Below are positions 1 to 9,365 of a DNA stretch of 64,000 nucleotides, piece after piece (the stretch's first letter is position 1; each line of letters starts with the position of its first letter). Location: positions 913,501 to 977,500 of the forward strand of contig NZ_CP152052.1 in the NCBI RefSeq assembly GCF_038637725.1. The letters are read 5' to 3'. The DNA is from Psychrobacillus sp. FSL H8-0483. Lineage in GTDB: Bacteria > Bacillota > Bacilli > Bacillales_A > Planococcaceae. The translations under genes and the position numbers were made by a program. The notes under the pieces are model-generated. The model made no database searches, had not been told where the DNA came from, and was given only the letters and a program-made list of their open reading frames with translations.

Positions 1-1
1 A

Positions 2-580
2 CTCCCGGATAAAGTGTTTTTAATTACATTCGATGATGGTTATTTATCAAATGTGGAATATGCATATCTTTATTTAAAGCGATTAGATTTTAAAGCAATC
101 AGCTTTCTGATTAGTAGTAAAGTGCCCGAGCAAAGTGAAGCGTTTGATTTATGGAAATATCAATATATCGGTGCTAATGACATAATGAGAACGGACGATG
201 TTTTTAATTATCAATTGCATACTCATGATTTTCATCGATTTAATAGTAAAACGAATAAAAGTTACTTAGAATCTGAATCTACTTTTGCGATAAGTAATGA
301 TCTAAATACAGGCTCCACTTTATTAACTTCCTTGCAAAACGCAGAGAATGAAATACTTTCTCTTGCATATCCGTATGGAAAAACATCCGATAAGGCATTA
401 GCTGCTATGGAGGAAAATAACATTCGTTTAGGATTTACGATACGAGAAGGAACTGTAAAAATGTTTGACGACCCTCTTCGCATCAATCGTATTCGAATAC
501 ATTCTCAACATACATTAGAGGATTTCGCAAAAAAATTAACGAACAGCTATAACGAATCTGAAATAGCTTCAACTAAATGA
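2..580 (+). CDS. Polysaccharide deacetylase (NodB family), 5' end cut by window edge
   Basis: The reading frame is open to the window edge and reads LPDKVFLITFDDGY, the start of a NodB-type metal-dependent deacetylase core with the TFDDG motif. A GTG at position 14 is only an internal codon, since the residues before it also match the family. A second conserved patch, LAYPYGKTS, lies near residue 120 and resembles the family's 'fsyPyG' motif. Such enzymes remove N- or O-acetyl groups from cell-wall or capsule polysaccharides. The N-terminal part, where a signal peptide or membrane anchor would sit, is outside the window, so location and substrate cannot be told. Family call firm, specific role unknown. 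Confidence 0.8.
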   Translation, partial: LPDKVFLITFDDGYLSNVEYAYLYLKRLDFKAISFLISSKVPEQSEAFDLWKYQYIGANDIMRTDDVFNYQLHTHDFHRFNSKTNKSYLESESTFAISNDLNTGSTLLTSLQNAENEILSLAYPYGKTSDKALAAMEENNIRLGFTIREGTVKMFDDPLRINRIRIHSQHTLEDFAKKLTNSYNESEIASTK

Positions 581-731
581 TAAGCCCAATCTGTTAATGA
601 GATTAATGTAATCATTTTGTTACACAACTGTAAAGTCACGGCTGTTTTGTTCGTGTTAGTATAGGTATAGAGAAATTTTCAGAAATTAGTTATATGAATT
701 TTTCAATACGTGTCTTTTGGAGGAACAAGTT

Positions 732-1217
732 TTGACTTCTTTGTTTAAAAAAATCATTACTATCTTTAGTTTAACTGTAGTTTTAGCAGCGGGAACATTT
801 GCAGGAAATACAGAAGCAGCAAGCTCTGTAGCATCAACTCAAATCGTATCAAGTGCGAAAAGTCTAATAGGAATTGAATATCGTTATGGTGGAACAACAA
901 AGGCAGGATTTGATTGCTCAGGTTTCCTCAATTACATTTACAGGATAAATGGTGTTTCATTGCCAAGAACAGCAGCAGGAATGTATAGCACAGGGGAAAC
1001 AGTAAAAAAAGCGGATTTAGCCGTGGGAGACTTAGTTTTCTTCAATACATCAGGTAAAGGCGTATCTCACGCTGGTATGTACATAGGTAGTGGAAAGTTC
1101 ATTCATGCTTCTACATCAAAAGGTGTTCGAGTTGATAAATTAAATGACCCTTATTATTGGGGGAACAAATACGTAGGTGCTAAGAAAGTGGCATCTGTAT
1201 ATGTAGCAAAAAAATAA
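732..1217 (+). CDS. Secreted NlpC/P60 peptidoglycan endopeptidase
   Basis: A 161-residue secreted protein: a hydrophobic signal peptide ending near AAAS-type residues (about residue 30), then a single NlpC/P60 domain. The catalytic Cys is C62 in FDCSGF, the His is H113 in VSHAGMYIG, and the third polar residue is H125. Family members cut the D-Glu to diamino-acid bond in stem peptides. I chose TTG at 732 because a GGAGGA ribosome site (719-724) sits 7 bases upstream; an earlier in-frame TTG at 717 overlaps that site. It has no cell-wall binding domain, unlike its paralogue at 46731-47612, with which it shares the catalytic domain. A strong terminator follows. Confidence 0.9.
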   Translation: MTSLFKKIITIFSLTVVLAAGTFAGNTEAASSVASTQIVSSAKSLIGIEYRYGGTTKAGFDCSGFLNYIYRINGVSLPRTAAGMYSTGETVKKADLAVGDLVFFNTSGKGVSHAGMYIGSGKFIHASTSKGVRVDKLNDPYYWGNKYVGAKKVASVYVAKK

Positions 1218-1227
1218 TGATCCATAC

Positions 1228-1264
1228 AACCGTTTCAGTGGAAAAGCTGAAACGGTTTTTTTGT
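1228..1264 (+). terminator. Rho-independent terminator after NlpC/P60 gene
   Basis: An 11-bp perfect stem (AACCGTTTCAG / CTGAAACGGTT) with an 8-base loop, followed by a run of T. Confidence 0.9.
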
Positions 1265-1289
1265 TGTTTAGCACACGTGTTGATTAACC

Positions 1290-1527
1290 AAAAGTACCCA
1301 GTAAATTGCTTATTAAAATGGTGATAACAACCTAGGCACTCTACGTATAGGTGCTTTTGCAGTGCTTGGAACTGAACGAGTTCTACACCATTAACTGGAT
1401 TTCTTGATGCGACAAAGTTGCATCCCTCCAAATTTTACGATAATCGTGTGGTAGTCGTTCATTCGTCACACTCCATAACTACTTGTAAAAGAAGTGCCAA
1501 AGATTTTGGAAAGGAAAGAATAGCCAC
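1290..1527 (-). repeat. Family R3 decayed element, copy 1
   Basis: The reverse complement of this stretch aligns with 18013-18249 over about 230 bases with many substitutions and small gaps. Shared landmarks include CGATAATCG, GATGCAAC..GTCGCATC, AAGAAATCCA, GAACTCGTTC and TTGCTTATTAAAATG. In this copy the hairpin at its centre (about 1405-1425) has lost one arm extension and carries a mismatch. Short open frames across it are not conserved between copies. It fills most of the gap between the terminator and the CdaR gene; I see nothing else in that gap. Confidence 0.6.
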
Positions 1528-1646
1528 AATGTCGATCACTTTCTCCAAGTGTTTCTACCTCTTGGCTACAGTACTTTTCTGGCGTTCTTGAAAATGGACA
1601 TCAAGTGCAGTCCAGTGCATTGCAATGCAATTCTGTGCTGCACTTA

Positions 1647-2732
1647 TCAGTTTTTCCGGATCGTCATCCATAATGCGATTTGTAGTATGATGGCGTCTTG
1701 AAAAATGGTTGGGTTATATCCAGTCAACTCGCGTATTTTATTTAGACGATATGTAAGTGTGTGTCGGTGAATTGCTAATGTATCTGCACATATTGCATGT
1801 TGTTGATTGACATTAAAATATGCTTGTAGTGTGCTAACGAGCTTGTCATCTAAATTGGATAGAACTCGATGTGTAAAATGTTTTGCTTCTGGAGATTCTC
1901 CCTTTTTGAACAATGAAAAAATTTCTGCCTCTTTGAAATGAATAATTGGCTTATGTCGGTCACCAAATTGTAGAGCAATTTTCGCGGTTTGGTAAGCGTG
2001 ATGCACCTGATCAAGAGAATGTACAATCTGTCCAATCCCTATAGGAAGTGCATTATATTTCTTTAATTTTTCCGCTAGCAACGCAACTTTCCGGTTAAAA
2101 ACTTTTTCGTCTAGGTCAGAAGTAAGAATAAAATGTTCGTTTAATTGATAATGTCCAATTAAAATAGAATCGCTATGAAAAAACTGCTCGATTCCTTGAA
2201 AAATATTTTGGTATGATTTTGATTCTGGGCTAATTTCAATCATTATTGCATGGAATGGGGGTTTATTTAGAAAACCTATTTTATTTATTCGTTCGAAAAT
2301 GACTTTTTGAATCGGTTGTCCACTCATTAATTCTTCAAATACCATCTCTTGCATTTTTCGTTTCCATTCTCGTTCGGAAACAATTAGCGCCTGGTGGACC
2401 ATCATTTCGGTTGTAAGCTGGACAAGTGTTGCAATTTCTTCGATTTCTTCTGGATTTCCTGTGATTCCAATGACCCCGACTAATTCCTCTTGAAAAAATA
2501 TAGGTAAATTAATACCTGGCTTCGTCCTAGGAAATAAGTGTTTATTATCCTCTGTAATCCACAAAGGCTTTTTCGTTTGGGCAACGTTAACTGCCCCTTC
2601 ATGAATGCTATCTACACGTAGTTGATCCCCTGAAGCAAGAATCATTCCATTCGTTTGAATAACGTTAATATTTCGGTGAAGCCTCAGCGTCGTCTGTTCA
2701 ACAATTTGTTGGGCAAGTTGTTTTGTAATCAT
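1647..2732 (-). CDS. CdaR-family transcriptional regulator (glycerate module)
   Basis: A 361-residue regulator of the CdaR / sugar-diacid family. The N-terminal sugar-diacid recognition domain spans roughly residues 1-135 (typical 'G.IL...D..R...FHEGA' pattern and GVIGITGNPEEI). A central GGDEF-like region follows, and a PucR-type C-terminal helix-turn-helix sits around residues 305-355 (IHRHTLTYRLNKIRELTG). Such proteins activate genes for glycerate, glucarate or related acids. It is divergent from glycerate kinase and a GntP permease, so glycerate or a close relative is the likely inducer. The start has GGAGG 4 bases upstream. A paralogue lies at 26694-27803 beside glycolate oxidase genes. 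Confidence 0.88.
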   Translation of the reverse strand: MITKQLAQQIVEQTTLRLHRNINVIQTNGMILASGDQLRVDSIHEGAVNVAQTKKPLWITEDNKHLFPRTKPGINLPIFFQEELVGVIGITGNPEEIEEIATLVQLTTEMMVHQALIVSEREWKRKMQEMVFEELMSGQPIQKVIFERINKIGFLNKPPFHAIMIEISPESKSYQNIFQGIEQFFHSDSILIGHYQLNEHFILTSDLDEKVFNRKVALLAEKLKKYNALPIGIGQIVHSLDQVHHAYQTAKIALQFGDRHKPIIHFKEAEIFSLFKKGESPEAKHFTHRVLSNLDDKLVSTLQAYFNVNQQHAICADTLAIHRHTLTYRLNKIRELTGYNPTIFQDAIILQIALWMTIRKN

Positions 2733-2742
2733 AGAACCTCCG

Positions 2743-2796
2743 ATAAGTATAAAATACCACCTGTTATAATACAGAAAACTTATACAATAAGTATAA
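2743..2796. promoter_or_regulatory. Candidate CdaR operator in the divergent promoter region
   Basis: ATAAGTATAA occurs at 2743-2752 and again at 2787-2796, and its inverse core ACTTATAC is at 2778-2785. The last two form a dyad TTATAC-N5-GTATAA (2780-2796). This sits between two divergent starts, where a CdaR-type activator would be expected to bind. The repeats are seen directly; the link to the regulator is inference. Confidence 0.4.
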
Positions 2797-2828
2797 TGTA
2801 AATAAAAATTATTAACACTATAATTTTA

Positions 2829-2842
2829 TGTAAGCGCTTAAC
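2829..2842. promoter_or_regulatory. CcpA catabolite-responsive element (cre)-like site
   Basis: TGTAAGCGCTTAAC matches 12 of 14 positions of the cre consensus TGWAARCGYTWNCW. It lies directly before the ribosome site of the glycerate kinase gene, a position that would block transcription when a preferred sugar is present. Confidence 0.6.
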
Positions 2843-2859
2843 AAAAAGGGGGAGAACCT

Positions 2860-3996
2860 ATGAAAATCGTTGTTAGTCCTGATTCTTTCAAAGGTTCATT
2901 AACAGCAACAGAGGCTGCACAAGAAATGGTAGCTGCAATGAATGAAATTAACCCAATGATCGAAACTGTACTACTTCCTGTAGCAGATGGTGGAGAAGGA
3001 ACACTTGAACCTCTGATTATTGCAACAAATGGGCATACCGTTCATCTCGAAGTACAAGATCCACTTGGCCGACCAATTCGAGTGGAATATGGTGTGCTCG
3101 GAGACGGAAAAACTTGCGTCATTGAAATGGCGAGAGCATCTGGCTTAACGCTTTTAGAGGAGCATGAAAAAAATCCACTGGAAGCCTCTACTTATGGAAC
3201 TGGGGAGCTCATCCGTCATGCACTAGATAGTGGGTACAGAAAATTTGTTGTAGGAATTGGTGGTAGTGCGACAAATGATGGTGGTACCGGAATGTTACAG
3301 GCTTTGGGTATGAAGTTTCGAAATAGAGACGGAGAAGCATTACCACAAGGACCGCAATCATTAAGAGATTTGTATGAAATAGATGTAACTACCTTTGATA
3401 AACGAATAGAGGAATGTCATTTTATCATCGCTTGTGACGTGGATAATCCTTTTATCGGTCCAAATGGAGCAACAGCTATTTTTGGCCCTCAAAAAGGCGT
3501 GACACCTGATTTAGTAGAGACGCTAGATCAAAACTTATTGCATCTCGCCAATAATATTGAACGTCTGACTGGCATCACGCTTCATAATCGAGCTGGAGCA
3601 GGTGCAGCAGGGGGACTCGGCGGTGCATTTCTTGCATTTTTCCCAGTTGAATTAAAACCTGGTATAGAGGTTGTCATGGAAGCTATTAACTTTCATAAAC
3701 AAATAGAGGGTGCTGATTTCATCATTACAGGCGAAGGGAAAACAGATAATCAAACACTTTCTGGTAAGGCGCCTATTGGCATTGCGAATGCTGCAAAAAA
3801 GAAAGGTATTCCTGTAATATTAATTTCTGGTTTTATTGAAGAAGAGAGTTTTTCGGAACTATCTACTTATTTTTATAAACTAGCTAGTGTAGCAGATAGC
3901 GAGATTTCAAAAGAAGAATCGATTCGAAATGCTGCTTTTTATTTACGATTGAGAACAAAAGAAACAATGCAGTTAATAATAGAAAAAGGGGTGTGA
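2860..3996 (+). CDS. glxK: Glycerate kinase (GlxK/GarK family)
   Basis: A 378-residue cytosolic kinase of the type I glycerate kinase family, full length. It opens with the family signature MKIVVSPDSFKGSLTA and has the glycine-rich stretches VADGGEGT, GIGGSATNDGG and AGAAGGLGG, plus TGEGKTDNQT near the C-terminus. It phosphorylates D-glycerate (to 2- or 3-phosphoglycerate depending on subtype), feeding it into lower glycolysis. The start follows a strong AGGGGGAG site. It is followed after 4 bases by the GntP-type permease, so the two form an operon, with a cre-like site upstream and a divergent CdaR regulator. Confidence 0.92.
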   Translation: MKIVVSPDSFKGSLTATEAAQEMVAAMNEINPMIETVLLPVADGGEGTLEPLIIATNGHTVHLEVQDPLGRPIRVEYGVLGDGKTCVIEMARASGLTLLEEHEKNPLEASTYGTGELIRHALDSGYRKFVVGIGGSATNDGGTGMLQALGMKFRNRDGEALPQGPQSLRDLYEIDVTTFDKRIEECHFIIACDVDNPFIGPNGATAIFGPQKGVTPDLVETLDQNLLHLANNIERLTGITLHNRAGAGAAGGLGGAFLAFFPVELKPGIEVVMEAINFHKQIEGADFIITGEGKTDNQTLSGKAPIGIANAAKKKGIPVILISGFIEEESFSELSTYFYKLASVADSEISKEESIRNAAFYLRLRTKETMQLIIEKGV

Positions 3997-4000
3997 GAAA

Positions 4001-5344
4001 ATGTTGTTTTTAGTCATTTTATTAGGCGTTATTTTTGTGGTTGTAGCAACTGCCGTGTTCAAACTTCATCCATTTTTAGCTCTTTTAATTAGTGCGTTTT
4101 TTGTGGGTATTGCTTCAGGTATGCCACTACTTACGGTCGTAGAAAATGTAAACGCTGGTTTTGGCGGGCTGATGACGAGTATTGGTATTGTCATTGTTGC
4201 AGGTACGATTATCGGAGTTATTTTAGAAAAGTCTGGTGCAGCATATCGTATGGCAGAAGTGGTGCTTCGGGTTTTAGGGGAGAAACGTCCACAACTAGCA
4301 ATGTCTATTATAGGGTATATTGTGTCGATACCCGTATTTTGTGACTCTGGGTACATTATTTTATCTAGCTTGAAAAAATCATTAGCTAAGCGTGCGAAAG
4401 TAAAAGTTGCATCGATGGCCATTGCGTTATCCACAGGCTTATATGCAACCCATACGCTAGTACCACCAACACCAGGGCCGATTGCAGCTGCTGGTAACAT
4501 AGGTGCAACAGATTATTTAGGAACCATTATATTAGTTGGTTTATTTGTCGCAATTCCAGCGGTAATTGTTGGTTATCTATGGGCAATAAAAGTAGGTACA
4601 ACAATTGAAGTACAAGCAGATGAGGAAGAAGCGCTAGATTATGAAGAAGTAATTAAGTCATTTGGTAAAATGCCATCTACATTTAAATCATTTCTTCCGA
4701 TCGTATTGCCAATTGTATTAATCGGTATAGGTTCGGTAGCGGCATTGACAGGTAGCGAAACAGGCTTTACGCAATTCCTACGATTTTTAGGGGCACCGAC
4801 AGTAGCATTATTATTTGGAGTGTTTGCTTCATTCCTACTGTTACCGGAAATTAGTGAAAAGACTTTATCGGGATGGATTGGCGAAAGCTTAAAAGAAGCG
4901 GCTCCTATTCTATTAATCACAGGTGCTGGTGGATCATTTGGTACAGTTATTAAAAACTCTGGTGTAGCAGACTTATTGCAGCAAATGGATTTAGGTGCTC
5001 TTGCAAACGGAGCTTGGTTCTTATTAGTACCTTTCTTAATCGCAGCAGCATTGAAAACAGCTCAAGGATCTTCTACAGCAGCACTAGTCATAACTTCCTC
5101 ATTAATTGCACCAATGCTACCAACTATAGGTGTCGAAGGTGCATTACCGTTAGCGCTAGTTGTGATGGCAGTTGGGGCAGGTGCTATGACGGTGAGTCAC
5201 GTAAATGACAGCTACTTCTGGGTCGTGACGCAGTTCAGCGGTATGAAAGTAACGGATGCTTACAAAGCACAAACAATGGCAACATTGTTACAAGGTGTGA
5301 CAACCATTATTGTGACCATGATTCTTTGGTTCATTTTCGTTTAA
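4001..5344 (+). CDS. GntP-family permease (likely glycerate/gluconate:H+ symporter)
   Basis: A 447-residue membrane protein with about 12-14 hydrophobic segments and family patches such as PVFCDSGYIIL, LYATHTLVPPTPGP and AQGSSTAALVITSS. These are typical of gluconate:proton symporters. Family members carry gluconate, glycerate, fructuronate and similar acids. Its place directly after glycerate kinase and under the same CdaR regulator makes glycerate the most likely cargo; this is inference from context. It ends just before a bidirectional terminator. Confidence 0.85.
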   Translation: MLFLVILLGVIFVVVATAVFKLHPFLALLISAFFVGIASGMPLLTVVENVNAGFGGLMTSIGIVIVAGTIIGVILEKSGAAYRMAEVVLRVLGEKRPQLAMSIIGYIVSIPVFCDSGYIILSSLKKSLAKRAKVKVASMAIALSTGLYATHTLVPPTPGPIAAAGNIGATDYLGTIILVGLFVAIPAVIVGYLWAIKVGTTIEVQADEEEALDYEEVIKSFGKMPSTFKSFLPIVLPIVLIGIGSVAALTGSETGFTQFLRFLGAPTVALLFGVFASFLLLPEISEKTLSGWIGESLKEAAPILLITGAGGSFGTVIKNSGVADLLQQMDLGALANGAWFLLVPFLIAAALKTAQGSSTAALVITSSLIAPMLPTIGVEGALPLALVVMAVGAGAMTVSHVNDSYFWVVTQFSGMKVTDAYKAQTMATLLQGVTTIIVTMILWFIFV

Positions 5345-5357
5345 ATAAATATGAGTA

Positions 5358-5403
5358 CAAAAAACGTCTCAAGTGAATGAATATCACTCGAGACGTTTTT
5401 ATT
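5358..5403. terminator. Bidirectional terminator between convergent genes
   Basis: The stem AAAACGTCTC.AGTGA / TCACT.GAGACGTTTT has one mismatch and is flanked by A-rich and T-rich runs, so it can end transcription from both sides. It lies between the permease and the SLH-vWA gene, which point at each other. Confidence 0.85.
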
Positions 5404-5405
5404 AT

Positions 5406-7658
5406 TTATTGAATCGTTACGGTTTTTTCGCCAATTTTATTTCCTTCAGCATCATATGCAATAAATGTACCTTCTGTGAAAAGGGTAAGGTCCGTAATTT
5501 CGTGTATTTCTTTTTCAAGTGCATAATAATTTTGTCCTCTATAAATGAGTTCGTAGTCAATTTTACCATCTAGTGATGTAAATTGAACGATCACTCTAGC
5601 AACTTCCCCACAATTTTCACTTATAAACGTGTTCATGTAAAAGCTTGTTCTAGTAGACTTAATAGTAGCTGATCGGAATCCTTGATCATAATAGGAACAA
5701 CTTGGGATGTTGGTTTCACATGAAATTTCGTCTAGAATTGCTTGATAAGCAGCAGCAATATCAGTACTTTCTGCAACATGATAATAACTACCACCTGTAC
5801 TATTTGCTATTTGTTCCAGTAGTTCTTCGTTCAAAAACTTTTTATCTCCAAGTCCGATTGTATATACAGTAATATTACGGTCTCTAGCCTCTTGAATTAA
5901 TGAAACAATCTTACTTGTACTAGACTTCCCGTCAGTTAGTAAAATAGCTATTTTGGGTGTGTTGTTCGTTGAAAAAGAATCAAATGCCTTATCAAGTCCA
6001 TCTGCAATATTGGTTCCACCAGCTTGTCTAACTTGGTTAAAAGTAGAACTAATAAAGGAAGGAGATCCTTTTCCAAGAAGGTAACCTTTTGAATCAAAAT
6101 GTGCACCAACATTTGTCGGAGCATTAAGTATAGATATTAATTCCTGTGATTTAGAAACGCGAAGTCGGCTTGGATCGCTTCGTTTCATACTTCCAGACGA
6201 GTCTATAATAAATCCAACCTCAAAGTCTCTAGGGCAGCTGTAATCTGCATAAAGCGGACGGTCACCATTTATCTCGTGACTATGAAATTTATTTAAAATG
6301 GAAGTAAGTTCGCTTGTGTATCTTGCATCTCCTTGTGAAATTTTAGCACTAAGGGAAGAATCCCCCCATGGATAAGATTTAATAGAGGTTCTAGCAACTC
6401 CATTTACAAAACTTACTTCATTATTTGAAAAAGAAAGCTGAGCAGAGTCGAAGCGAACCTTTCCATTATAATCTGTTATGATTTGACCACCTGGTCGAAC
6501 AATAGATGCTTTAACAGAGATCGACTCCTTATTAAAAACTTCATGTTCAATACGAAGCTCTGCTTGTGGATCATAACTTATTTTCACAGAAACAGGATTT
6601 TTATAGCAGGCCATATTTACTCCAGTGCTGTTAGTGTCACTAATCTTAAATGAAATTGTATCATTGAGTGATTTTGTTGATTTTAATGCGGTTATTTGTG
6701 CTGATATATCAGGACCGTCTGTGTATAGAGTAGTCGAGCTAGACCATTTCCCACCTTGTTCACCTGTAATAGTTGCTCCTAATTTAGAAGTAACAACAAA
6801 AGGAATAGATTTATCATATGAAATAGTGTTTCCATAGCAATCTTTTAAAATGAGTGTAATGAAAGATGAATCTACTCCGTTTGCAATTAATGTCGGATGC
6901 TGTATGTCCATATCTGCTAGGCGAGAATCATACGTTGGAGAAACGGGTTTTTTATCAGGTTCTTTATCAGAGGGACCTGGAAAAACAATTGTACCTGTAT
7001 CTGGAAAATCAGTAGGTTTATCTATCGCTACATTATCACTTCCAAAAATGGTACCACTTATACCTGATATCTTAAATGTCCGTCGATTAGCAAGTCTATT
7101 TAGAAAAACAGTTGCATCTGCTCTAGTTAATGCTTTAGCTGGATTGAAATCTTCATAGGTTTTCTTTCCACTTGAACCACTAGAAAGATTTTGACTGTAA
7201 AAATACTGTACCGCATAGGGTTCTGTCAGATTCAGACCATCTGCTGCTGCGATGATTCGAGCAAACTGCCCTCTTGTAACTGCTTTATCTCTTTTTTTTG
7301 TGTTTGTATAACCATTTACAGGCATATTCTTACTTTTGAAGTATCGATAATATCCAGCGGAGGTAGGCTCGCCGGGCTTTGTTATATAAGAACCAGTTGC
7401 CTTATAGGAAGTATCGAATTTAGAAAGTACGGATACTAACTGAGATTCAGTTATTGCTTTAGTAGGTCCGAATGTTCCATCAGGGTAACCTTTCATGATC
7501 CCTTTTTTATTGGCCCATACAATCGAAGAATAGGCCCAATAATCCTTATTAATGTCTTTATAGAGATTAGCAGCATTTACTTGTAGCGTAATACTAGGAA
7601 TAAAAAAAAGTAAAGTCATCATAAGAAGTAGTATTGATTGCATTTTCAATTTTTTCAT
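5406..7658 (-). CDS. S-layer-homology surface protein with von Willebrand factor A domain
   Basis: A 750-residue exported protein. A signal peptide (about 1-29) is followed by three SLH repeats at about 30-200 (for example GYPDGTFGPTKAITESQ). Next come a Pro-rich spacer, an Ig-like/invasin-like region at about 240-460, and a vWA domain at about 478-660 with an intact MIDAS motif DSSGS starting at D486 and the distal LLTDGK. The roughly 90-residue tail has no known domain. SLH repeats dock to pyruvylated secondary wall polymer; vWA domains bind metal-dependent protein or matrix ligands, so an adhesin role is likely. It is the last gene of a three-gene minus-strand block. Confidence 0.88.
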   Translation of the reverse strand: MKKLKMQSILLLMMTLLFFIPSITLQVNAANLYKDINKDYWAYSSIVWANKKGIMKGYPDGTFGPTKAITESQLVSVLSKFDTSYKATGSYITKPGEPTSAGYYRYFKSKNMPVNGYTNTKKRDKAVTRGQFARIIAAADGLNLTEPYAVQYFYSQNLSSGSSGKKTYEDFNPAKALTRADATVFLNRLANRRTFKISGISGTIFGSDNVAIDKPTDFPDTGTIVFPGPSDKEPDKKPVSPTYDSRLADMDIQHPTLIANGVDSSFITLILKDCYGNTISYDKSIPFVVTSKLGATITGEQGGKWSSSTTLYTDGPDISAQITALKSTKSLNDTISFKISDTNSTGVNMACYKNPVSVKISYDPQAELRIEHEVFNKESISVKASIVRPGGQIITDYNGKVRFDSAQLSFSNNEVSFVNGVARTSIKSYPWGDSSLSAKISQGDARYTSELTSILNKFHSHEINGDRPLYADYSCPRDFEVGFIIDSSGSMKRSDPSRLRVSKSQELISILNAPTNVGAHFDSKGYLLGKGSPSFISSTFNQVRQAGGTNIADGLDKAFDSFSTNNTPKIAILLTDGKSSTSKIVSLIQEARDRNITVYTIGLGDKKFLNEELLEQIANSTGGSYYHVAESTDIAAAYQAILDEISCETNIPSCSYYDQGFRSATIKSTRTSFYMNTFISENCGEVARVIVQFTSLDGKIDYELIYRGQNYYALEKEIHEITDLTLFTEGTFIAYDAEGNKIGEKTVTIQ

Positions 7659-7682
7659 CTAATCTTTCCTTTCTATTAATCA

Positions 7683-7835
7683 AGGGCTATGTTTTATAAC
7701 GAAAATCCGCGAGACTCCTGCAGTTTAACGGACTGCCAAGACCCCCAAGCGGGATTCTGGGAACAAATCCTACATTCGCCACATCCATGTGGTAACGGAT
7801 TTTCGTGCCTAACAAAATGAATGTTTAACAGAGCC
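7683..7835. repeat. Family R2 element, copy A (MITE-like)
   Basis: About 150 bp with imperfect inverted ends: the left end GGCTATGTTTTA..ACGAAAATCC mirrors the right end GGATTTTCG..TTTAACAGAGCC. It shares ACGGATTTTCG and the ACATCCATGTGG core (in either orientation) with copies near 23016 and 48056. Its right edge overlaps the stop codon (7835-7837) of the SLH gene that follows on the minus strand. It fills the whole gap between the two SLH genes. Confidence 0.6.
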
Positions 7836-9289
7836 TAATCAAAAAAGAGCATATCATCTCGATAATTTTGTTTTAAATCATTTTCTAGAAAGTTTAAAAA
7901 TCGAGCAATCATTGCAGCAGATTGTGCTCTAGTTAAAGATTGATTTGGATTAAATCGATTCTTCTCATCTCCATTAATTAAGCCAAGCTCCGTTGCTACA
8001 TAGACACTTTCCTTTCCGTATGCTGGTATCTTTTTATCATCTGCAAAATTAGTTTTGAATCCAGGACTTGGTGCGCGCCCTTCCAAACCTAAAGCACGAA
8101 CTAAAATAGCTACAGCTTGAGCTCTCGTAATAGGTTGATTTGGTGCAAATTTACTTGGGTTTACTCCATTAATAATGCCTTTCTCAACGGCGCTCTCAAT
8201 ATATAAATAATCAGGAGCTTTAGGATCTAAATCAGAAAAAATTGCTTTAGTAGGAGGCTTTTTATTTTTAGGTTGTTCTAGAACACGAAGATCCACAGCC
8301 TTTAATACTCCTGTTGTAAATTGGTATCTATTCATTGGTGTATTTGGGGAGAAAAATGAACTTGATTCATCAAAAATACCGAGAGAATACAGCTTTTCGA
8401 TATCATCTTTTGCCCAGTGGTTAGATAAATCGCGAAATTTAGGGACAATTAGTCGTTCAATTGTTGGAACTTTTTCTTGATTTAGATTAATAGTACCTTT
8501 TTTATTACTTGCAATTTTTGCATATGGAATATCATATGTATATTCCGAAATCATATTGCTTGAGTTAATAACGGTATGTCCACCAACAAAACTAGATAGA
8601 GAAGGAGGATGTGGTTCATATTGAAGTATTTTCGATTTACTGTCCGAAACTTTGCTCGTGATAAATGCATTTCCTAGACGTGTGTTTATTTCGTAATCCA
8701 TGACTTGTGTTTCAGTAGCACCCCAAAAGTTTTTATATCCTACATCTCTTCCATTAATAAATACGGTAATGGTCTCTTTATTTGTTGAACTTCCTGTTCC
8801 TTTGGAAGTTTTAAGATAAATTTTACGACCGACTATATTACCTGAGTAGTAATCTGTTGCAGGTCGATTATCAATGACAGAAGCCTGAGAAAATTGAAAA
8901 TCATCTAATGTATAGGTATCTGTACCGATTGTCACTTTTTCAGAAAAACTTTTGACAGAAGTATTGGAGGTAGTTTGACCTTTATCTTCAAAAGCTTCTA
9001 AAGTAGAGACATATACAATACTTCTAGTTAATTTATCTCCTAATGCATTGGAGAGATTAAATTTATAAGTTGTCGTTATTAGGTTTTTATTTTCTTTTTC
9101 TGTAATGGTCGCTTTTCCAGAGAATTTAACAGGTGCTCCAGATAAGAAGATTACTTCTTCATATGTATATTCATTTAATACACCTCCATTAAAGTCAGGT
9201 GCTTTTGCATTTGTTGTTTCATTGAATAAAACAAGTGATAAGATAACTGCTGTAAAATAAATAGATAGTTTCTTAATAAATGTGTTCAT
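7835..9289 (-). CDS. SLH-domain exported protein with unassigned N-terminal region
   Basis: A 484-residue exported protein. After a signal peptide (about 1-29) there is a region of about 260 residues, rich in beta-strand pattern and Thr/Ser, that I do not recognise. Three C-terminal SLH repeats follow at about 290-470 (LSNHWAKDDIEKL, NGVNPSKFAPNQPITRAQ, NGDEKNRFNPNQSLTRAQ). The SLH set would anchor it to the wall polymer. It is transcribed with the 547-residue exoprotein upstream; an R2 repeat lies right after it and overlaps its stop codon. Anchor role clear, the function of the N-terminal part unknown. Confidence 0.8.
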   Translation of the reverse strand: MNTFIKKLSIYFTAVILSLVLFNETTNAKAPDFNGGVLNEYTYEEVIFLSGAPVKFSGKATITEKENKNLITTTYKFNLSNALGDKLTRSIVYVSTLEAFEDKGQTTSNTSVKSFSEKVTIGTDTYTLDDFQFSQASVIDNRPATDYYSGNIVGRKIYLKTSKGTGSSTNKETITVFINGRDVGYKNFWGATETQVMDYEINTRLGNAFITSKVSDSKSKILQYEPHPPSLSSFVGGHTVINSSNMISEYTYDIPYAKIASNKKGTINLNQEKVPTIERLIVPKFRDLSNHWAKDDIEKLYSLGIFDESSSFFSPNTPMNRYQFTTGVLKAVDLRVLEQPKNKKPPTKAIFSDLDPKAPDYLYIESAVEKGIINGVNPSKFAPNQPITRAQAVAILVRALGLEGRAPSPGFKTNFADDKKIPAYGKESVYVATELGLINGDEKNRFNPNQSLTRAQSAAMIARFLNFLENDLKQNYRDDMLFFD

Positions 9290-9365
9290 GTTTATATTAT
9301 TTCCCTCTTTTCATGTCAAAGTTGAAGTGGCATGTAAACATAGATGCTCACATGCCACTTTCTAC

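Noticed and set aside
1180-1431. 83-residue minus-strand open frame
   Set aside because: It overlaps the NlpC/P60 stop region and the R3 repeat; it is not conserved in the other R3 copies and lacks a ribosome site.
4066-4500. 144-residue minus-strand open frame inside the GntP gene
   Set aside because: Shadow of a well-supported membrane protein gene; no independent start signal.
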